Below are positions 9,497-18,519 of a stretch of DNA of 64,000 nt, piece by piece. The notes beneath the pieces are model-generated. The model saw only the letters and a list, made by a program, of their open reading frames with translations. It was not told the origin of the DNA and did not search any database. Both the position numbers and the translations under genes were made by a program. The DNA comes from Frankia alni ACN14a (lineage in GTDB: Bacteria; Actinomycetota; Actinomycetes; Frankiales; Frankiaceae). Every line of letters starts with the position of its first letter. The first letter of the stretch is position 1. Location of the stretch: contig NC_008278.1 in NCBI RefSeq assembly GCF_000058485.1, positions 2,846,962 through 2,910,961 on the forward strand. The letters run 5' to 3'.

Positions 9497-9771
9497 GAAA
9501 TTATCTCCAGGTAAAGCCCCAGCTGCGGGACCTGGCGGCCGAGTGGGTGCGGAAGTGCGGCGCCGACGGCGCCGGCGGCGCCCGGAGAAGATCTTGGTGG
9601 CTGTGTGGCCCGGGTCGCCGTGAATTGGCCTCCGGAACGCGTGGGCGAGCGAGTCCGCCTGATCGTCCGCCCGCAACCTGGAGCAAGGTTGGGAAATCTG
9701 AGCTGACCGCGCGGTGGAACGCGTCGGTCGCATCAGCCGGCGTGAGGTGAGCCCGCCAGGAAGAGGAGCTG

Positions 9772-10466
9772 ATGCCAGGACCCTTACAGGATCTCCGGGT
9801 GCTCGAACTCGGCGGGATCGGCCCGGGGCCGCATGCCGCCATGCTGCTGGCCGATCTGGGGGCGGATGTCGTCCGGGTGGAGCGGCCGGCCAGTGGTCTG
9901 CAGGTACTGCCCGAAGAGGCAGAGGCCTGGATGCTGCGCGGCCGTAGTTCTGTTTCGGCGAATCTGAAGGAATCGCGCGGCCGTGATATCGTACTCGCGC
10001 TTGCCGGGCGCGCGGACGTGCTGATCGAGGGATAGCGCCCGGGCGTGACAGAGCGGCTCGGCGTGGGGCCCGACAACTGCCTCGAGCGCAACCCGCGCCT
10101 CATCTATGCGCGTGTGACCGGATGGGGCCAGGACGGGCCGCTGGCCCTGTGGGCGGGACACGACATCAACTTCATCTCGCTCACGGGAGTGCTCAACGCG
10201 ATCGGGACCGAGGGCGCGCGGCCCACGCCGCCGCTCAACCTTGTCGGCGACTTCGGGGGCGGCTCGCTCTATCTGGTAATGGGTGTTCTGGCCGCCCTGT
10301 ATGAGCGGGAACGGTCCGGCGAAAGACAGGTTCTCGACGCGGCAGTCGTCGACGGGACGTGCTCGCTCGCGTAGATGATGTGGGCGGGACGCGCGGGGGT
10401 GGCTGGTCGGACGAACCGGCGAGCAACCTGCTCGACTCCGAGGCTCCGTACTATGACACCTACAGC
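9772..10466 (+). pseudogene. CaiB/BaiF CoA-transferase, N-terminal part with in-frame stops
   Basis: A good start ([20 protein letters not shown] after GAAGAGGAG) opens a class III CoA-transferase: [19 protein letters not shown] and [24 protein letters not shown] at 10033-10035 interrupts the conserved segment LIEG[16 protein letters not shown], after which the same frame continues with [14 protein letters not shown] and [20 protein letters not shown], holding the Asp region of the active site. Around 10372 a second TAG and a frame change lead to GWSDEPASNLLDSEAPYYDT, where similarity to this copy ends at about residue 220 of 390-400. The gene is dead unless the stops are read through. Confidence 0.8.
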
Positions 10467-11074
10467 CTCGGGATGTTCCTCGCCGATCTCGATGCAGATG
10501 TGATCAAGGTTGAGGCGCCACCGCGGGGCGATTATCTGCGCTACTTTCTCGGCCAGCTCGAACCCGGTTACAGCGTGCCGCATCTGCAGGTGAACAAGAA
10601 CAAGCGCTCAATCGCGCTGGACGTGCGCGCCGACGCTGGCCGGGAGGTGTTCTGGCGCCTGCTGGACGGTGCGGAGAGCTTCCTCGACGGATAGCCTTCG
10701 GGGCGAACGGGCCGTACCGTGGTATCCCGGCGCACGGGATGATGATGGGCGCGGTGGCCGGGGCGCACCTGCTGGCCCGCGGCGACGACGGGCTGCTGCA
10801 CCCGCGGGAGCCGACCACGGCAGGCACCGAGATGGCCGACGAGGCAACGGTGGTGGGGGCGATGCAGGCTGCCCTCTACGCCTGCGCCGCCCTCATCCGG
10901 GCCCGCGAAACACGGATCTACAACCGCACCGGCGCCCCGCTCCTCGGCCAGCACAACACCGAGATCCTGCGCGACCTGCTCGGCCTCTCCGACGAAGCAG
11001 TCAAGACTCTCGAAGCCAACGGCGTCATCGGCACGGAACCCAGGACCGGTGGTCGTAGTCGTGGCATGCGGTAG
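10467..11074 (+). pseudogene. Second CaiB/BaiF CoA-transferase remnant, internally deleted
   Basis: Directly after DTYS of the first remnant the sequence jumps back to an N-terminal CaiB segment (LGMFLADLDADVIKVEAPPR, NKNKRSIALDVRADAGREVF), reaches a TAG at 10692, then changes frame to FGANGPYRGIPAHGMMMGAV and HPREPTTAGTEMADEATVVG. It finally jumps to the family C-terminus (GAPLLGQHNTEILRDLLGLS, LEANGVIGTEP). The order of pieces is explained by at least one deletion between two tandem CaiB genes and another inside the second. No functional product is expected. Confidence 0.75.
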
Positions 11075-11161
11075 CACGCACCGCGCCGGCCGAGGCCCAT
11101 CAGCGCACAAATCAGCGCTGTTGTGCGTTGCGGGGAGACGGCGCAGGCCGGCCCAGGAGCG

Positions 11162-12823
11162 TCAGGTCTGGTCGCGCAGCGCCCGGCGCAGGAGCTTCCC
11201 GCTGGTCGTCTTCGGAATGTCGTCGACCAGCTCGAGCAGCCGCGGGTACTTGTACGCCGCCATCCGTTCCCGGGCGAAGGCGATGAGTTCCTGCGCGGTG
11301 GCGTTCGCTCCCGGCACGAGCGAGACGTACGCCTTCACGGTCTCGCCGCGGTAGTCGTCGGCGACGCCGACGACGGCTGCTTCTCGTACCGCCGGATGCT
11401 CGTAGAGTACGTCCTCGACCTCGCGCGGCCAGACCTTGTAGCCGCCCGCGTTGATCTGATCCTTCTTGCGATCCACGAGATAGAACCAGCCGTGCTCGTC
11501 CATGAAGCCGACGTCGCCGGTCCGCAGCTCGCCGGCGACGAAGGCCTGGGCGGTCTCCGCGGGTTTGCGCCAGTAGCCCGCGCAGACCTGAGGTCCCGAT
11601 ACCGCGATCTCCCCGATCGTGCCGGGAGCGCAGGGCGCGCCCGCCTCGTCGAGGATCCGCACGGTCGTGTCGAAGACCGGTATGCCGACGGCGAGCGCAC
11701 CGCTCACGGGATCGACAGGCGCCTCGACCCCGAACGGCACGCCCATCGCCGGAGAGGTCGTCTCGGTCAGGCCGTAGATGTTGTGGATGTAGATCCCGAA
11801 GCGCTGCTGGAAGGCCCGCGCCGTGGCGGGGGCGATCGGCGCGCCGCCGGAGTAGAGGGCTCGCAGCGAGGTGAGCGCGTCGGGATCCGTGTCGGCGGCG
11901 TTCATCAGCGCGATGAAGACCGTGATGGACCCGACCATGAAGGTCGCCCGCTCGTCGCGGACGGTGCGCAGCAGGTCCGACACGTCGAACCGGTAGGTCA
12001 GCACCAGCGGTGCCCCGATCAGCAGCGACACCGCGATGTGGGCGATGAGACCGGTGATGTGGAACAGCGGCGCAACACCGAGAACGACGTCGTCACCGTT
12101 CAGCCCGACCCAGTCGCGGAAGGTCTGGGCGTTGAACACGGCGTTGCCGTGCGTCGTCATGGCCCCCTTCGGGGGCCCGGTGGTCCCCGAGGTGTACGTA
12201 AGAAGGGCGACGTCCGAACCCTGCAACGCCGGGCGGACCGGACGTTCGCCGTCGTGCTCGCCGACGAGCTCGAGCAGGTCGTGCGTCCCCTCCGCCCGGG
12301 TGCGCACGATGCCCGTGAGCAGCGAAGACTCGTCGGCCGCGAGGTCGAGCTCCGAGGTCGTCAACACCGTCCGGACGGCCGTGCTCCGCACCACCGCGGC
12401 CGCGACGTCGCGGTACAACGATTCGAGGCTGACCAGCACGGTCGCTCCGGAGTCGTGCAGGATCTCCGCGAGCTCCCGCGCCTTGTACATCGGGTTGGCC
12501 GACACCGCAACGCCGCCTGCCTTCCACACCGCCACCTGCGCGATGACGAACTGCGGCACGTTCTGCAGGTAGAGCACGGCACGGTCGCCCGCCGCGAAGC
12601 CCAGCGCCAGCAATCCGCTCGCCAACGCATCGCTCATCCGGTCGAGCTCGGCAAAGGTGATCGAGCGGCCGAAATAGCGGATGGCCGGCCGGTCCGGCAC
12701 CCGCCGTACCGACGCCTCGATCATGTCGAGGATCGAGGCGAATTCCGGCTCGATGTGCGTCGGTAGTGTCGACGGGTAGAGGGAGTGCCACGCCTCGGTG
12801 GGTGTGGCGGCTTCGCTCGTCAC
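11162..12823 (-). CDS. AMP-forming acyl-CoA synthetase (ligase 2)
   Basis: The start is the GTG at 12823 (VTSEAATPTEAWHSLYP), which overlaps the stop of the amidohydrolase gene by four bases (GTGA), so the 553-residue protein is translationally coupled to it. The frame is open much further upstream, but that part is only antisense-like sequence within the neighbour. Motifs are LLTYTSGTTGPPKGAMTTHG, NIYGLTETTSPA, GELRTGDVGFMDEHGWFY, DRKKDQINAGGYKVWPREVE and the catalytic lysine in PKTTSGKLLRRALRD. This resembles long-chain or aromatic acyl-CoA ligases. It is the last gene of a minus-strand operon beginning at 18443. Confidence 0.92.
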   Translation of the reverse strand: MTSEAATPTEAWHSLYPSTLPTHIEPEFASILDMIEASVRRVPDRPAIRYFGRSITFAELDRMSDALASGLLALGFAAGDRAVLYLQNVPQFVIAQVAVWKAGGVAVSANPMYKARELAEILHDSGATVLVSLESLYRDVAAAVVRSTAVRTVLTTSELDLAADESSLLTGIVRTRAEGTHDLLELVGEHDGERPVRPALQGSDVALLTYTSGTTGPPKGAMTTHGNAVFNAQTFRDWVGLNGDDVVLGVAPLFHITGLIAHIAVSLLIGAPLVLTYRFDVSDLLRTVRDERATFMVGSITVFIALMNAADTDPDALTSLRALYSGGAPIAPATARAFQQRFGIYIHNIYGLTETTSPAMGVPFGVEAPVDPVSGALAVGIPVFDTTVRILDEAGAPCAPGTIGEIAVSGPQVCAGYWRKPAETAQAFVAGELRTGDVGFMDEHGWFYLVDRKKDQINAGGYKVWPREVEDVLYEHPAVREAAVVGVADDYRGETVKAYVSLVPGANATAQELIAFARERMAAYKYPRLLELVDDIPKTTSGKLLRRALRDQT

Positions 12824-14025
12824 AGCGCGCGTAGCAGCCGGAGGCCGTTGTCGCGCAGGAACGCCCGCCGGCGTTCGTCCCCGAGTGCGCTGACCCTGTC
12901 GAAGAAGTCCGCCGGCTCGCGCATGCCCTCGGCGTGCGGCCAGTCCGAGCCCATGAGCAGGCTGTCCGTGGTGCCGAGCCGGTCGGCGAGTGCCACCACG
13001 TCGTCCTCCGGATACGGGACCACCCGGACGAACTGCTGGAAGATCGTGCTCGGGCGTTCGGTGAGCGGGCCGCCCAGCCACGGACCATTGCGCCCCATGC
13101 CGCGGCTTTTGTCCATGTGCTTGACGAAGTGCGGCACCCACTCGGCGCCGAACTCGCTGACCAGGACCCGGATGTTCGGGAAGCGCCCGAACAGGTTGTC
13201 AAAGATGAGCGCCGACAGGGTGTCGGTGATCGGCCGCTCGCCGTAGGTGTTCTGCCACTGCCAGGCGGAGAACTGGAACGGCGGGACCAGACCCCAGCCC
13301 CACGGGGAGGCGACGTTGTCCTGGTAGAAGAACTCTGTGATGTGATAAGCCAGCACGGCTCCGGCCTCGTTCATCCGCTTCCAGAACGGGTCGAAGTAGG
13401 GGTCGCCCGGCGTCCGCCCGTAGGCCGGGCCGGTCGGCAGCATGATGAAGCGAGCCCCGGCCGCCAGCACCCGGTCGAGCTCCGCGACGGCCCGGTCGAG
13501 GTCCCGCAGAGACAGCAGCGCCGGCGCGTAGGACCGGTCCTTGTAGTTGAATCCCCAGTCCTCGTCGATCCAGCGATTGAACGACTCGAGATTGTCGTAC
13601 AGCGGGCCCACGCCCTGGAGGTAGGCCTCCGCCATCAGCGCCCAGCCACCCGGGTACATGATCGAGCGCTCGACCTGCTGTTCGTCCATCTGCTTGAGCC
13701 GCACGTCCCGGTCGAGGTACTCCGGCTGCAACGGCTGCCAGAAGCGCTCGGCGTCGGCGGCCTCCCCGGAGGCGCGTTGGCGCAGCATCTCCGCCAACGA
13801 GCCGGGAACGTAGACCTGGTCGAGGTCGTTCTCGAGGGCGGTGACGATCCGGTCGCCGGCCAGCAGCACCTTCTTGCCGCTCGGCGCGACGATCGGCGCC
13901 ACCGCGCTGTCGATCCTGGACTTGGGCATGTGCCGGGTGAAGCAGTCCTCGGCCTCGTAGGAGTGCTGGTCGAAGTCCACGAGCTGGTAGGGCAGTCGCC
14001 CGACGGTGTTCTCGATCATGGCCAT
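12820..14025 (-). CDS. Amidohydrolase-2 family metal-dependent hydrolase
   Basis: This 401-residue member of the ACMSD/amidohydrolase-2 group has the DxH-like metal site at the N-terminus (VDFDQHSYEAEDCF), an internal YHITEFF that may give the third histidine, and the C-terminal Asp in MGSDWPHAEGM. The family performs decarboxylations or hydrolytic C-C or C-N cleavage with a metal ion; proteins of this subgroup are common next to acyl-CoA genes in actinobacteria but their reaction is mostly unassigned. A second, diverged family member lies at 32511. It is followed with a four-base overlap by ligase 2 and preceded by a thiolase 27 bases away. Confidence 0.85.
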   Translation of the reverse strand: MAMIENTVGRLPYQLVDFDQHSYEAEDCFTRHMPKSRIDSAVAPIVAPSGKKVLLAGDRIVTALENDLDQVYVPGSLAEMLRQRASGEAADAERFWQPLQPEYLDRDVRLKQMDEQQVERSIMYPGGWALMAEAYLQGVGPLYDNLESFNRWIDEDWGFNYKDRSYAPALLSLRDLDRAVAELDRVLAAGARFIMLPTGPAYGRTPGDPYFDPFWKRMNEAGAVLAYHITEFFYQDNVASPWGWGLVPPFQFSAWQWQNTYGERPITDTLSALIFDNLFGRFPNIRVLVSEFGAEWVPHFVKHMDKSRGMGRNGPWLGGPLTERPSTIFQQFVRVVPYPEDDVVALADRLGTTDSLLMGSDWPHAEGMREPADFFDRVSALGDERRRAFLRDNGLRLLRAL

Positions 14026-14052
14026 CAGAGGTAGTCCTTCGTCATGCTGGTG

Positions 14053-15258
14053 TCAGGAACGGGAAGTGGGCGCGGGCACGTCGAGCACGATCGCGGATCC
14101 CATGCCCCCACCCGCGCATAGCGCCGCGACGCCGGTCCCCCCACCACGCCGTCGCAGCTCATGGACGAGCGTCGTAATCATGCGGGCGCCACTGGCCGCG
14201 ATGGGGTGACCGAGGCTGCAGCCGGACCCGTTGACGTTCACGGTCGCCGGGTCGATGTCGAGGGCCCGGGTCGTGGCCACGCACATCGAGGCGAAGGCCT
14301 CGTTGATCTCGAACAGGTCGACGTCGCCCAGCGCCGTCCCCGAACGTGCGAGCGCCATCATGATGGCCTCGACGGGAGCGAGCCCCGTACGCACCGGGTC
14401 GACTCCCACCGAGGCCCAGCCGCGCACGAGCGCGAGCGCCTCGACCCCCTCCTGCCGGGCGAGGTCGTCCGCGAGGAGGGCCATCGCCGCCGCCCCGTCA
14501 TTGAGGCCGGAGGAGTTCCCCGCGGTGATCGAGAAGCCCTCGATCTCGGGGTGCAGCACCTTGAGCCCGGCGAGCTTCTCCGCGGTCGTGTCCCGGCGGG
14601 GGTGCTCGTCAACGCCGAAGACGACCTCGGTCCCGTCGACCCGGGTCACCTTGACCGGGACGATCTCGTCCTCGAACCGGCCGCCGTCGATGGCCGCGAC
14701 CGCCTTGCGGTGGGACTCCGCCGCCCACGCGTCCATCTCCTCGCGGGAGACGCCCGCGATCTGCGCGGTGTTCCAGCCGACCGTGATCGACATGTCGATC
14801 GCAGGCGCCGTCTCCGTGGGCTGGTGGGACGGCGACATCCACCGCGCGGGATCGAAGTCACGGGTGCCCGGGATGCGCTGATGCACACTCGGCGTGAGTG
14901 ACAGCGACTCCGTGCCACCTGCGATGACCGCCCGCCCCATGCCGGCGCGGATGTCCGCCGCCGCCGTGATCACCGCGGACAGACCCGAGGCGCACTGCCG
15001 GTTCTGGGCGAGCCCCGGCACCGAGGTCATGCCGAGGCGGACCGCCGTGTGGCGCGCGATGTTGCCGCCGCCCTGCATGACCTCGCCCAGCACGACGTCG
15101 TCGTACGCCTCGGACGGCAGCCCGCTGCGCTCGAGCGCGGCGGCTACCACGTGCTCGGCGAGATCGAAGGCGGAGGTCGCTGCAAGAGTGCCCTTGTTCG
15201 CGGTACCGATGGCGGTACGGGCCGCGGAGACAATCACTGCATCGGGTCGGACCGGCAT
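14053..15258 (-). CDS. Acetyl-CoA acetyltransferase (thiolase)
   Basis: This 401-residue thiolase has all catalytic elements: Cys89 in NRQCASGL, the GHPIAASGAR histidine motif and the C-terminal cysteine in ALCAGGGMGSA. These suit CoA-dependent thiolytic cleavage of a 3-ketoacyl-CoA (or the reverse condensation). Its length is normal for the family. It starts MPVRPDAVIVSAARTAIG and lies 23 bases after the end of the beta-lactamase-fold gene in the same operon. In contrast to the two SCP2-type thiolases of the plus-strand operon, it is a classical FadA-type enzyme and needs no DUF35 partner. Confidence 0.93.
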   Translation of the reverse strand: MPVRPDAVIVSAARTAIGTANKGTLAATSAFDLAEHVVAAALERSGLPSEAYDDVVLGEVMQGGGNIARHTAVRLGMTSVPGLAQNRQCASGLSAVITAAADIRAGMGRAVIAGGTESLSLTPSVHQRIPGTRDFDPARWMSPSHQPTETAPAIDMSITVGWNTAQIAGVSREEMDAWAAESHRKAVAAIDGGRFEDEIVPVKVTRVDGTEVVFGVDEHPRRDTTAEKLAGLKVLHPEIEGFSITAGNSSGLNDGAAAMALLADDLARQEGVEALALVRGWASVGVDPVRTGLAPVEAIMMALARSGTALGDVDLFEINEAFASMCVATTRALDIDPATVNVNGSGCSLGHPIAASGARMITTLVHELRRRGGGTGVAALCAGGGMGSAIVLDVPAPTSRS

Positions 15259-15281
15259 GGCTGTCCATCTCCTTGGTTGCG

Positions 15282-16397
15282 TCAGGGCACCAGATCGGCG
15301 GCGAGGTTGGCGACGTTGGTGAGGAAGGCGGTGCCGCTGCGCGTGTAGTCGTAGCCGCGAAGCGGATAGCCGTTGCTGAGCAGCGCGAACGAGACGTCCG
15401 TCTCGGGGTCGTAGAACGCCAGCTGGTATGCGGCGCCGCCGTGCCCCCAGGTGCGCGGTGACCCTGTCGTCGGCATCCAGTTCCCGCCGGTCGCACCGCT
15501 GACCGTGACGAACAGGCCCATGTTCACTGGCGTCGCGGAGCCGCCGTAGAGCTGGTCACCCGCGGGTATTGCGCTCAGCCGGATCCGCGTGGCATCGTCC
15601 ACGACCGCTGCGTCCCACCGGCCGGAGTGGGCTACCGCCTGGTAGAACAGCGCCATGTCGGTCGCCGATCCGACCATCGAGTGGCTCGGCTCACCGGCGG
15701 CCAGCACCTCGGGCCGGGCGAGGAACCAGGGACCCCACGGATCGACGTCCTGGTCGGCGGACGTCCGGTCCACGGCGACCATCGGCGCCACGGTCGATGC
15801 CTGCTCCTCAACCGGCACACCCAGCTGGAGCGACAGGCCCAGGGGTTCGCTGATCTCCGCCGCGAGGTACTGCCCTGCTGTGCGGCCCGTCCGGCGCTCG
15901 ATGATTTCCGCGAGCAGCCACGCGGCCGACGTGAGGTGGAACTGGAGCGCGCTGCCGGGTGCATAGTCGAGCCGCCACCGGCCGAACGCCTCAAGCCGTT
16001 GTGCGCGGTCCAGCATGCGTGGAAAACCCAGCGGTGCGAACGGGAAGCCCGCCGTGTGCAGGAGGACTTGTTCGACGGTGACCTCCGCCTTGCCGTTCGC
16101 CCCGAACTCGGGGATCACGTCGGCCACCCGCTCCTCGGCGGACAGCAGCCCGTCTCCGATGAGCCGCCAGACGAGCGAGGCCAGCACCGGTCGGCCGACC
16201 GACTGCAGCACGTACCGGGTGGCGGTGGTCGCCGTACCGAAGTTCTCCGACGCGACGAGCACGCCGTCCTGCGCGACGGCGACCTGGGCCGAAGGGAGCG
16301 GACCGTGCGTGGGGCCAAGGGCGATCCGCGCGAGTAGCAGATCGACCCGACGGCGGTCGATGTGACCGCGCACAGCAGTCGTGTCGGTCGCGGTCAC
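15282..16397 (-). CDS. Beta-lactamase-fold serine hydrolase-like protein with altered SxxK
   Basis: The 371-residue protein starts at a GTG at 16397 that overlaps the stop of the short acyl-CoA dehydrogenase by four bases. The fold signatures of class C beta-lactamase/EstB-like esterases are visible: an N-terminal nucleophile region, LLHTAGFPFAPLGFP, YAPGSALQFHLTSAAWLLAE and the C-terminal WGHGGAAYQLAFYDP. At the nucleophile, where the family has S-x-x-K, the sequence reads S-V-G-R (YVLQSVGRPVLASLVW), so the general-base lysine appears to be arginine. Either this subgroup uses a different base or the protein is not a hydrolase. No signal peptide is seen, so it is cytoplasmic. A CoA-ester or lactone hydrolase role is possible from context. 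Confidence 0.8.
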   Translation of the reverse strand: MTATDTTAVRGHIDRRRVDLLLARIALGPTHGPLPSAQVAVAQDGVLVASENFGTATTATRYVLQSVGRPVLASLVWRLIGDGLLSAEERVADVIPEFGANGKAEVTVEQVLLHTAGFPFAPLGFPRMLDRAQRLEAFGRWRLDYAPGSALQFHLTSAAWLLAEIIERRTGRTAGQYLAAEISEPLGLSLQLGVPVEEQASTVAPMVAVDRTSADQDVDPWGPWFLARPEVLAAGEPSHSMVGSATDMALFYQAVAHSGRWDAAVVDDATRIRLSAIPAGDQLYGGSATPVNMGLFVTVSGATGGNWMPTTGSPRTWGHGGAAYQLAFYDPETDVSFALLSNGYPLRGYDYTRSGTAFLTNVANLAADLVP

Positions 16398-17299
16398 GGT
16401 GTTATCGCCCCGTCGACGAGCCGGCGGCCCAGTCTCTCCTCGAGGAAGCCGGACTCGCCTGCGAGCGCGTCAAGCGACGCGGCCCGCCGGACATAGCCGT
16501 GGAGCTTGTGCTCCCACGTGAGGCCGATGGCGCCGAAGACCTGCATGGCTGTCCGCATGGTGTGGTCCGCGGCGCGACCGGCGGCGGCCTTGGCGAGGCA
16601 GGCATCGTCCGCATCGCCCGAGTTCCAGGCGGCCCCGACCAGCTCCTGCGCGGCCGTGAGGTGCACGTGGGCCTCGGCCAGCCGGTGACGGACGGCCTGG
16701 AAGCTGCCGATCGGTCGACCGAACTGGGTGCGCTGCGACACGTACGTTATGGCCAGGGCCAGCGCTTCCAGGCCCACGCCGACCAGTTCGGAGGCAAGCG
16801 AGCGTCGCGCCGCGGTCAGGGCCGCGGACCAGGCCGCACCGTCGACCGGACGGCCGGACGCATCCGCACGGAGCACGACCCGGCGGGCGCCGAGCGTCGT
16901 GTCCAGCAGCCCGATGCCGTGCGGGCCGATGTCGTGCGGGTCGATGTCGGACTTCGTGAGGAAGACCGCGGACCGCAGGTCCCCGACGACCAGCTTCTCC
17001 GGGATGACATCGGTGAGGAGGATCGCCAGGTCACCGGACCTGGCACGAACGGGGATCGTCACGCCCGTCCCGACGTCGACGCCGAGCGCCTCGCAGAGGG
17101 AGGTGTTCAGGACATCGCTGGCCGCGAGCGCCCTGCCCTGTTCCTCGAAGAAGGCGACGTCCGTCCGCGCGGGGTCGTCGTGGCGCGCGTCGTCCCAGCC
17201 GAGGTCCGCGAGGTCCTTGTTGACGACGGAGGGGTCGGCGCCGGCGGCGAAGACCCTGCGCAGCGTCAGGCGGAGCTCGTTGAGCGTGTCGGCGTCCAT
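16394..17299 (-). CDS. Short acyl-CoA dehydrogenase subunit (beta-type partner)
   Basis: The 301-residue protein starts at the ATG at 17299, one base after the stop of the preceding dehydrogenase; an in-frame ATG at 17317 would overlap it. It carries acyl-CoA dehydrogenase C-terminal helices (YVSQRTQFGRPIGSFQAVRH, QVFGAIGLTWEHKLHGYVRR) but is about 80 residues shorter than usual and lacks the YGGT-type segment that carries the catalytic glutamate. This pairing of a full and a degenerate subunit matches the alpha2-beta2 heterotetramers known from actinobacterial steroid side-chain degradation (ChsE-type). It probably forms one enzyme with the product of 17301-18443. Confidence 0.85.
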   Translation of the reverse strand: MDADTLNELRLTLRRVFAAGADPSVVNKDLADLGWDDARHDDPARTDVAFFEEQGRALAASDVLNTSLCEALGVDVGTGVTIPVRARSGDLAILLTDVIPEKLVVGDLRSAVFLTKSDIDPHDIGPHGIGLLDTTLGARRVVLRADASGRPVDGAAWSAALTAARRSLASELVGVGLEALALAITYVSQRTQFGRPIGSFQAVRHRLAEAHVHLTAAQELVGAAWNSGDADDACLAKAAAGRAADHTMRTAMQVFGAIGLTWEHKLHGYVRRAASLDALAGESGFLEERLGRRLVDGAITP

Positions 17300-17300
17300 G

Positions 17301-18443
17301 TCAGGCCTTCCCCTCACTGGGGAGCTTCAGCACGTGGTCGGCCAGAATCGACCGCTGTACCTCGGCGGAGCCGCCGTAGATGGAGGCTGCGCGGGTGTAG
17401 AACCACTCGGAGCGGGCGTCGTCGAGGTCCTCGGTGGCGAAGGTGAATGCGGCCAGGTCGACGGCCCGAGCGGCATCGGCGACCGCCTGCTCGGCCGTTG
17501 CCAGCAGAACCTTGTCGACGGACGTCTCCGGGCCGGGCGTCTCGCCCTCGGCCAGGCGCGCGATGGTGTGCCAGGTCCGGGCGCGCAGGGCGCGCTGGGC
17601 GGCGAGAGCCCGGCCGACCTCCCGGCAGCCGATCGGATCGGCGGGGTCGACTCGCCGGGCGAGCCGTGCCAGCCGTCCGCGCAGGCGCGCCATGCGCAGC
17701 CACGCATACATCCCCCGCTCGAACTGCAGGAGATACATCGCCACGGACCAGCCTTTGTCAACCTCCCCGATGAGCGAACTCCCGGCGACCGGCGCATCGT
17801 CGAAGAAGACTTCCGAGAGTTCCTCTTCTCCGTTGGCCAGCCGGATGGGCCGGCGCGTGATGCCGGGACCCGACAGGTCAACCATCAGCATCGTGAGGCC
17901 GCGATGCCGACTCTCGGCACTTCCGGTTCGGACGAGCGCCACCATGCGGTCGGCAAGGTGCCCGTAGCTGCTCCAGATCTTCTGGCCGGAGACGAGGAAG
18001 CCGCCCCCGGTGGCCACGGCACGACAGCGCAGGGAGGCCAGGTCGCTGCCGGCTTCGGGCTCCGAGAAGCCCTGGCACCACAGCTCCTCTCCGCGCAGGT
18101 ACGGCAGCAGCAGCTCCTTCGCCAGCGTGGGGGCGAACCGGATGACCGCGGGCCCCACCGTCTCGATGACCGTGAACTGCTCCGGCACACCGATCCCGGC
18201 ACCCTCGAGCTGGTCGTAGAGGACCGCCCGCTCGCGGATGTCCCCCCCGCTGCCCCCGACGTCCTCCGGCCAGCCGCGCAGGCTCCAACCGTCGGCCGCC
18301 AGCAGGGCCATCAGGCCGCGTCCCAGCTCGAGCCGGTCGGACACGGATGAGGGGTGCTCGTGGCGGAAGACAGCGAGCTCGGCCGCGCGCTCGTCGGTCC
18401 AGGCATGGAACTGCGCCGCCAGCGAGGTCAGATCTGCAGCCAT
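17301..18443 (-). CDS. Acyl-CoA dehydrogenase, full-length subunit of a heteromeric pair
   Basis: This 380-residue FAD enzyme starts MAADLTSLAAQFHAWTDERA. Motifs include GWPEDVGGSGGD, QGFSEPEAGSDLASLRCRAV (FAD and substrate contacts), VSGQKIWSSYGHLADRM and the C-terminal RAASIYGGSAEVQRSILADH. The last is characteristic of the actinobacterial heteromeric dehydrogenases acting on bulky acyl-CoAs. It is the first gene of the minus-strand operon 18443-11162 (dehydrogenase pair, hydrolase, thiolase, amidohydrolase, ligase), with an operator-like site 41-54 bases upstream. The reaction is expected to be alpha,beta-dehydrogenation of a CoA thioester with electron transfer to ETF; the substrate is inferred to be branched or cyclic. 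Confidence 0.9.
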   Translation of the reverse strand: MAADLTSLAAQFHAWTDERAAELAVFRHEHPSSVSDRLELGRGLMALLAADGWSLRGWPEDVGGSGGDIRERAVLYDQLEGAGIGVPEQFTVIETVGPAVIRFAPTLAKELLLPYLRGEELWCQGFSEPEAGSDLASLRCRAVATGGGFLVSGQKIWSSYGHLADRMVALVRTGSAESRHRGLTMLMVDLSGPGITRRPIRLANGEEELSEVFFDDAPVAGSSLIGEVDKGWSVAMYLLQFERGMYAWLRMARLRGRLARLARRVDPADPIGCREVGRALAAQRALRARTWHTIARLAEGETPGPETSVDKVLLATAEQAVADAARAVDLAAFTFATEDLDDARSEWFYTRAASIYGGSAEVQRSILADHVLKLPSEGKA

Positions 18444-18483
18444 CGTTCTCCTTCCACTGCAACGTGGAACCCTGGCTTATTTA

Positions 18484-18497
18484 TGGACTGTAGTACG
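18484..18497 (-). promoter_or_regulatory. Operator-like site 2, TGGAC-TGTA-GTACG
   Basis: This site is in the 76-base gap upstream of the dehydrogenase-pair operon. The context tttatggactgtagtacgaa shares almost every base with site 1, and the following cgaaaaatag is shared with site 4 at 23692. In the gene direction TACAGT overlaps the core and could be a -10 element. Confidence 0.5.
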
Positions 18498-18519
18498 AAA
18501 AATAGACGGCCGCAAGCAG

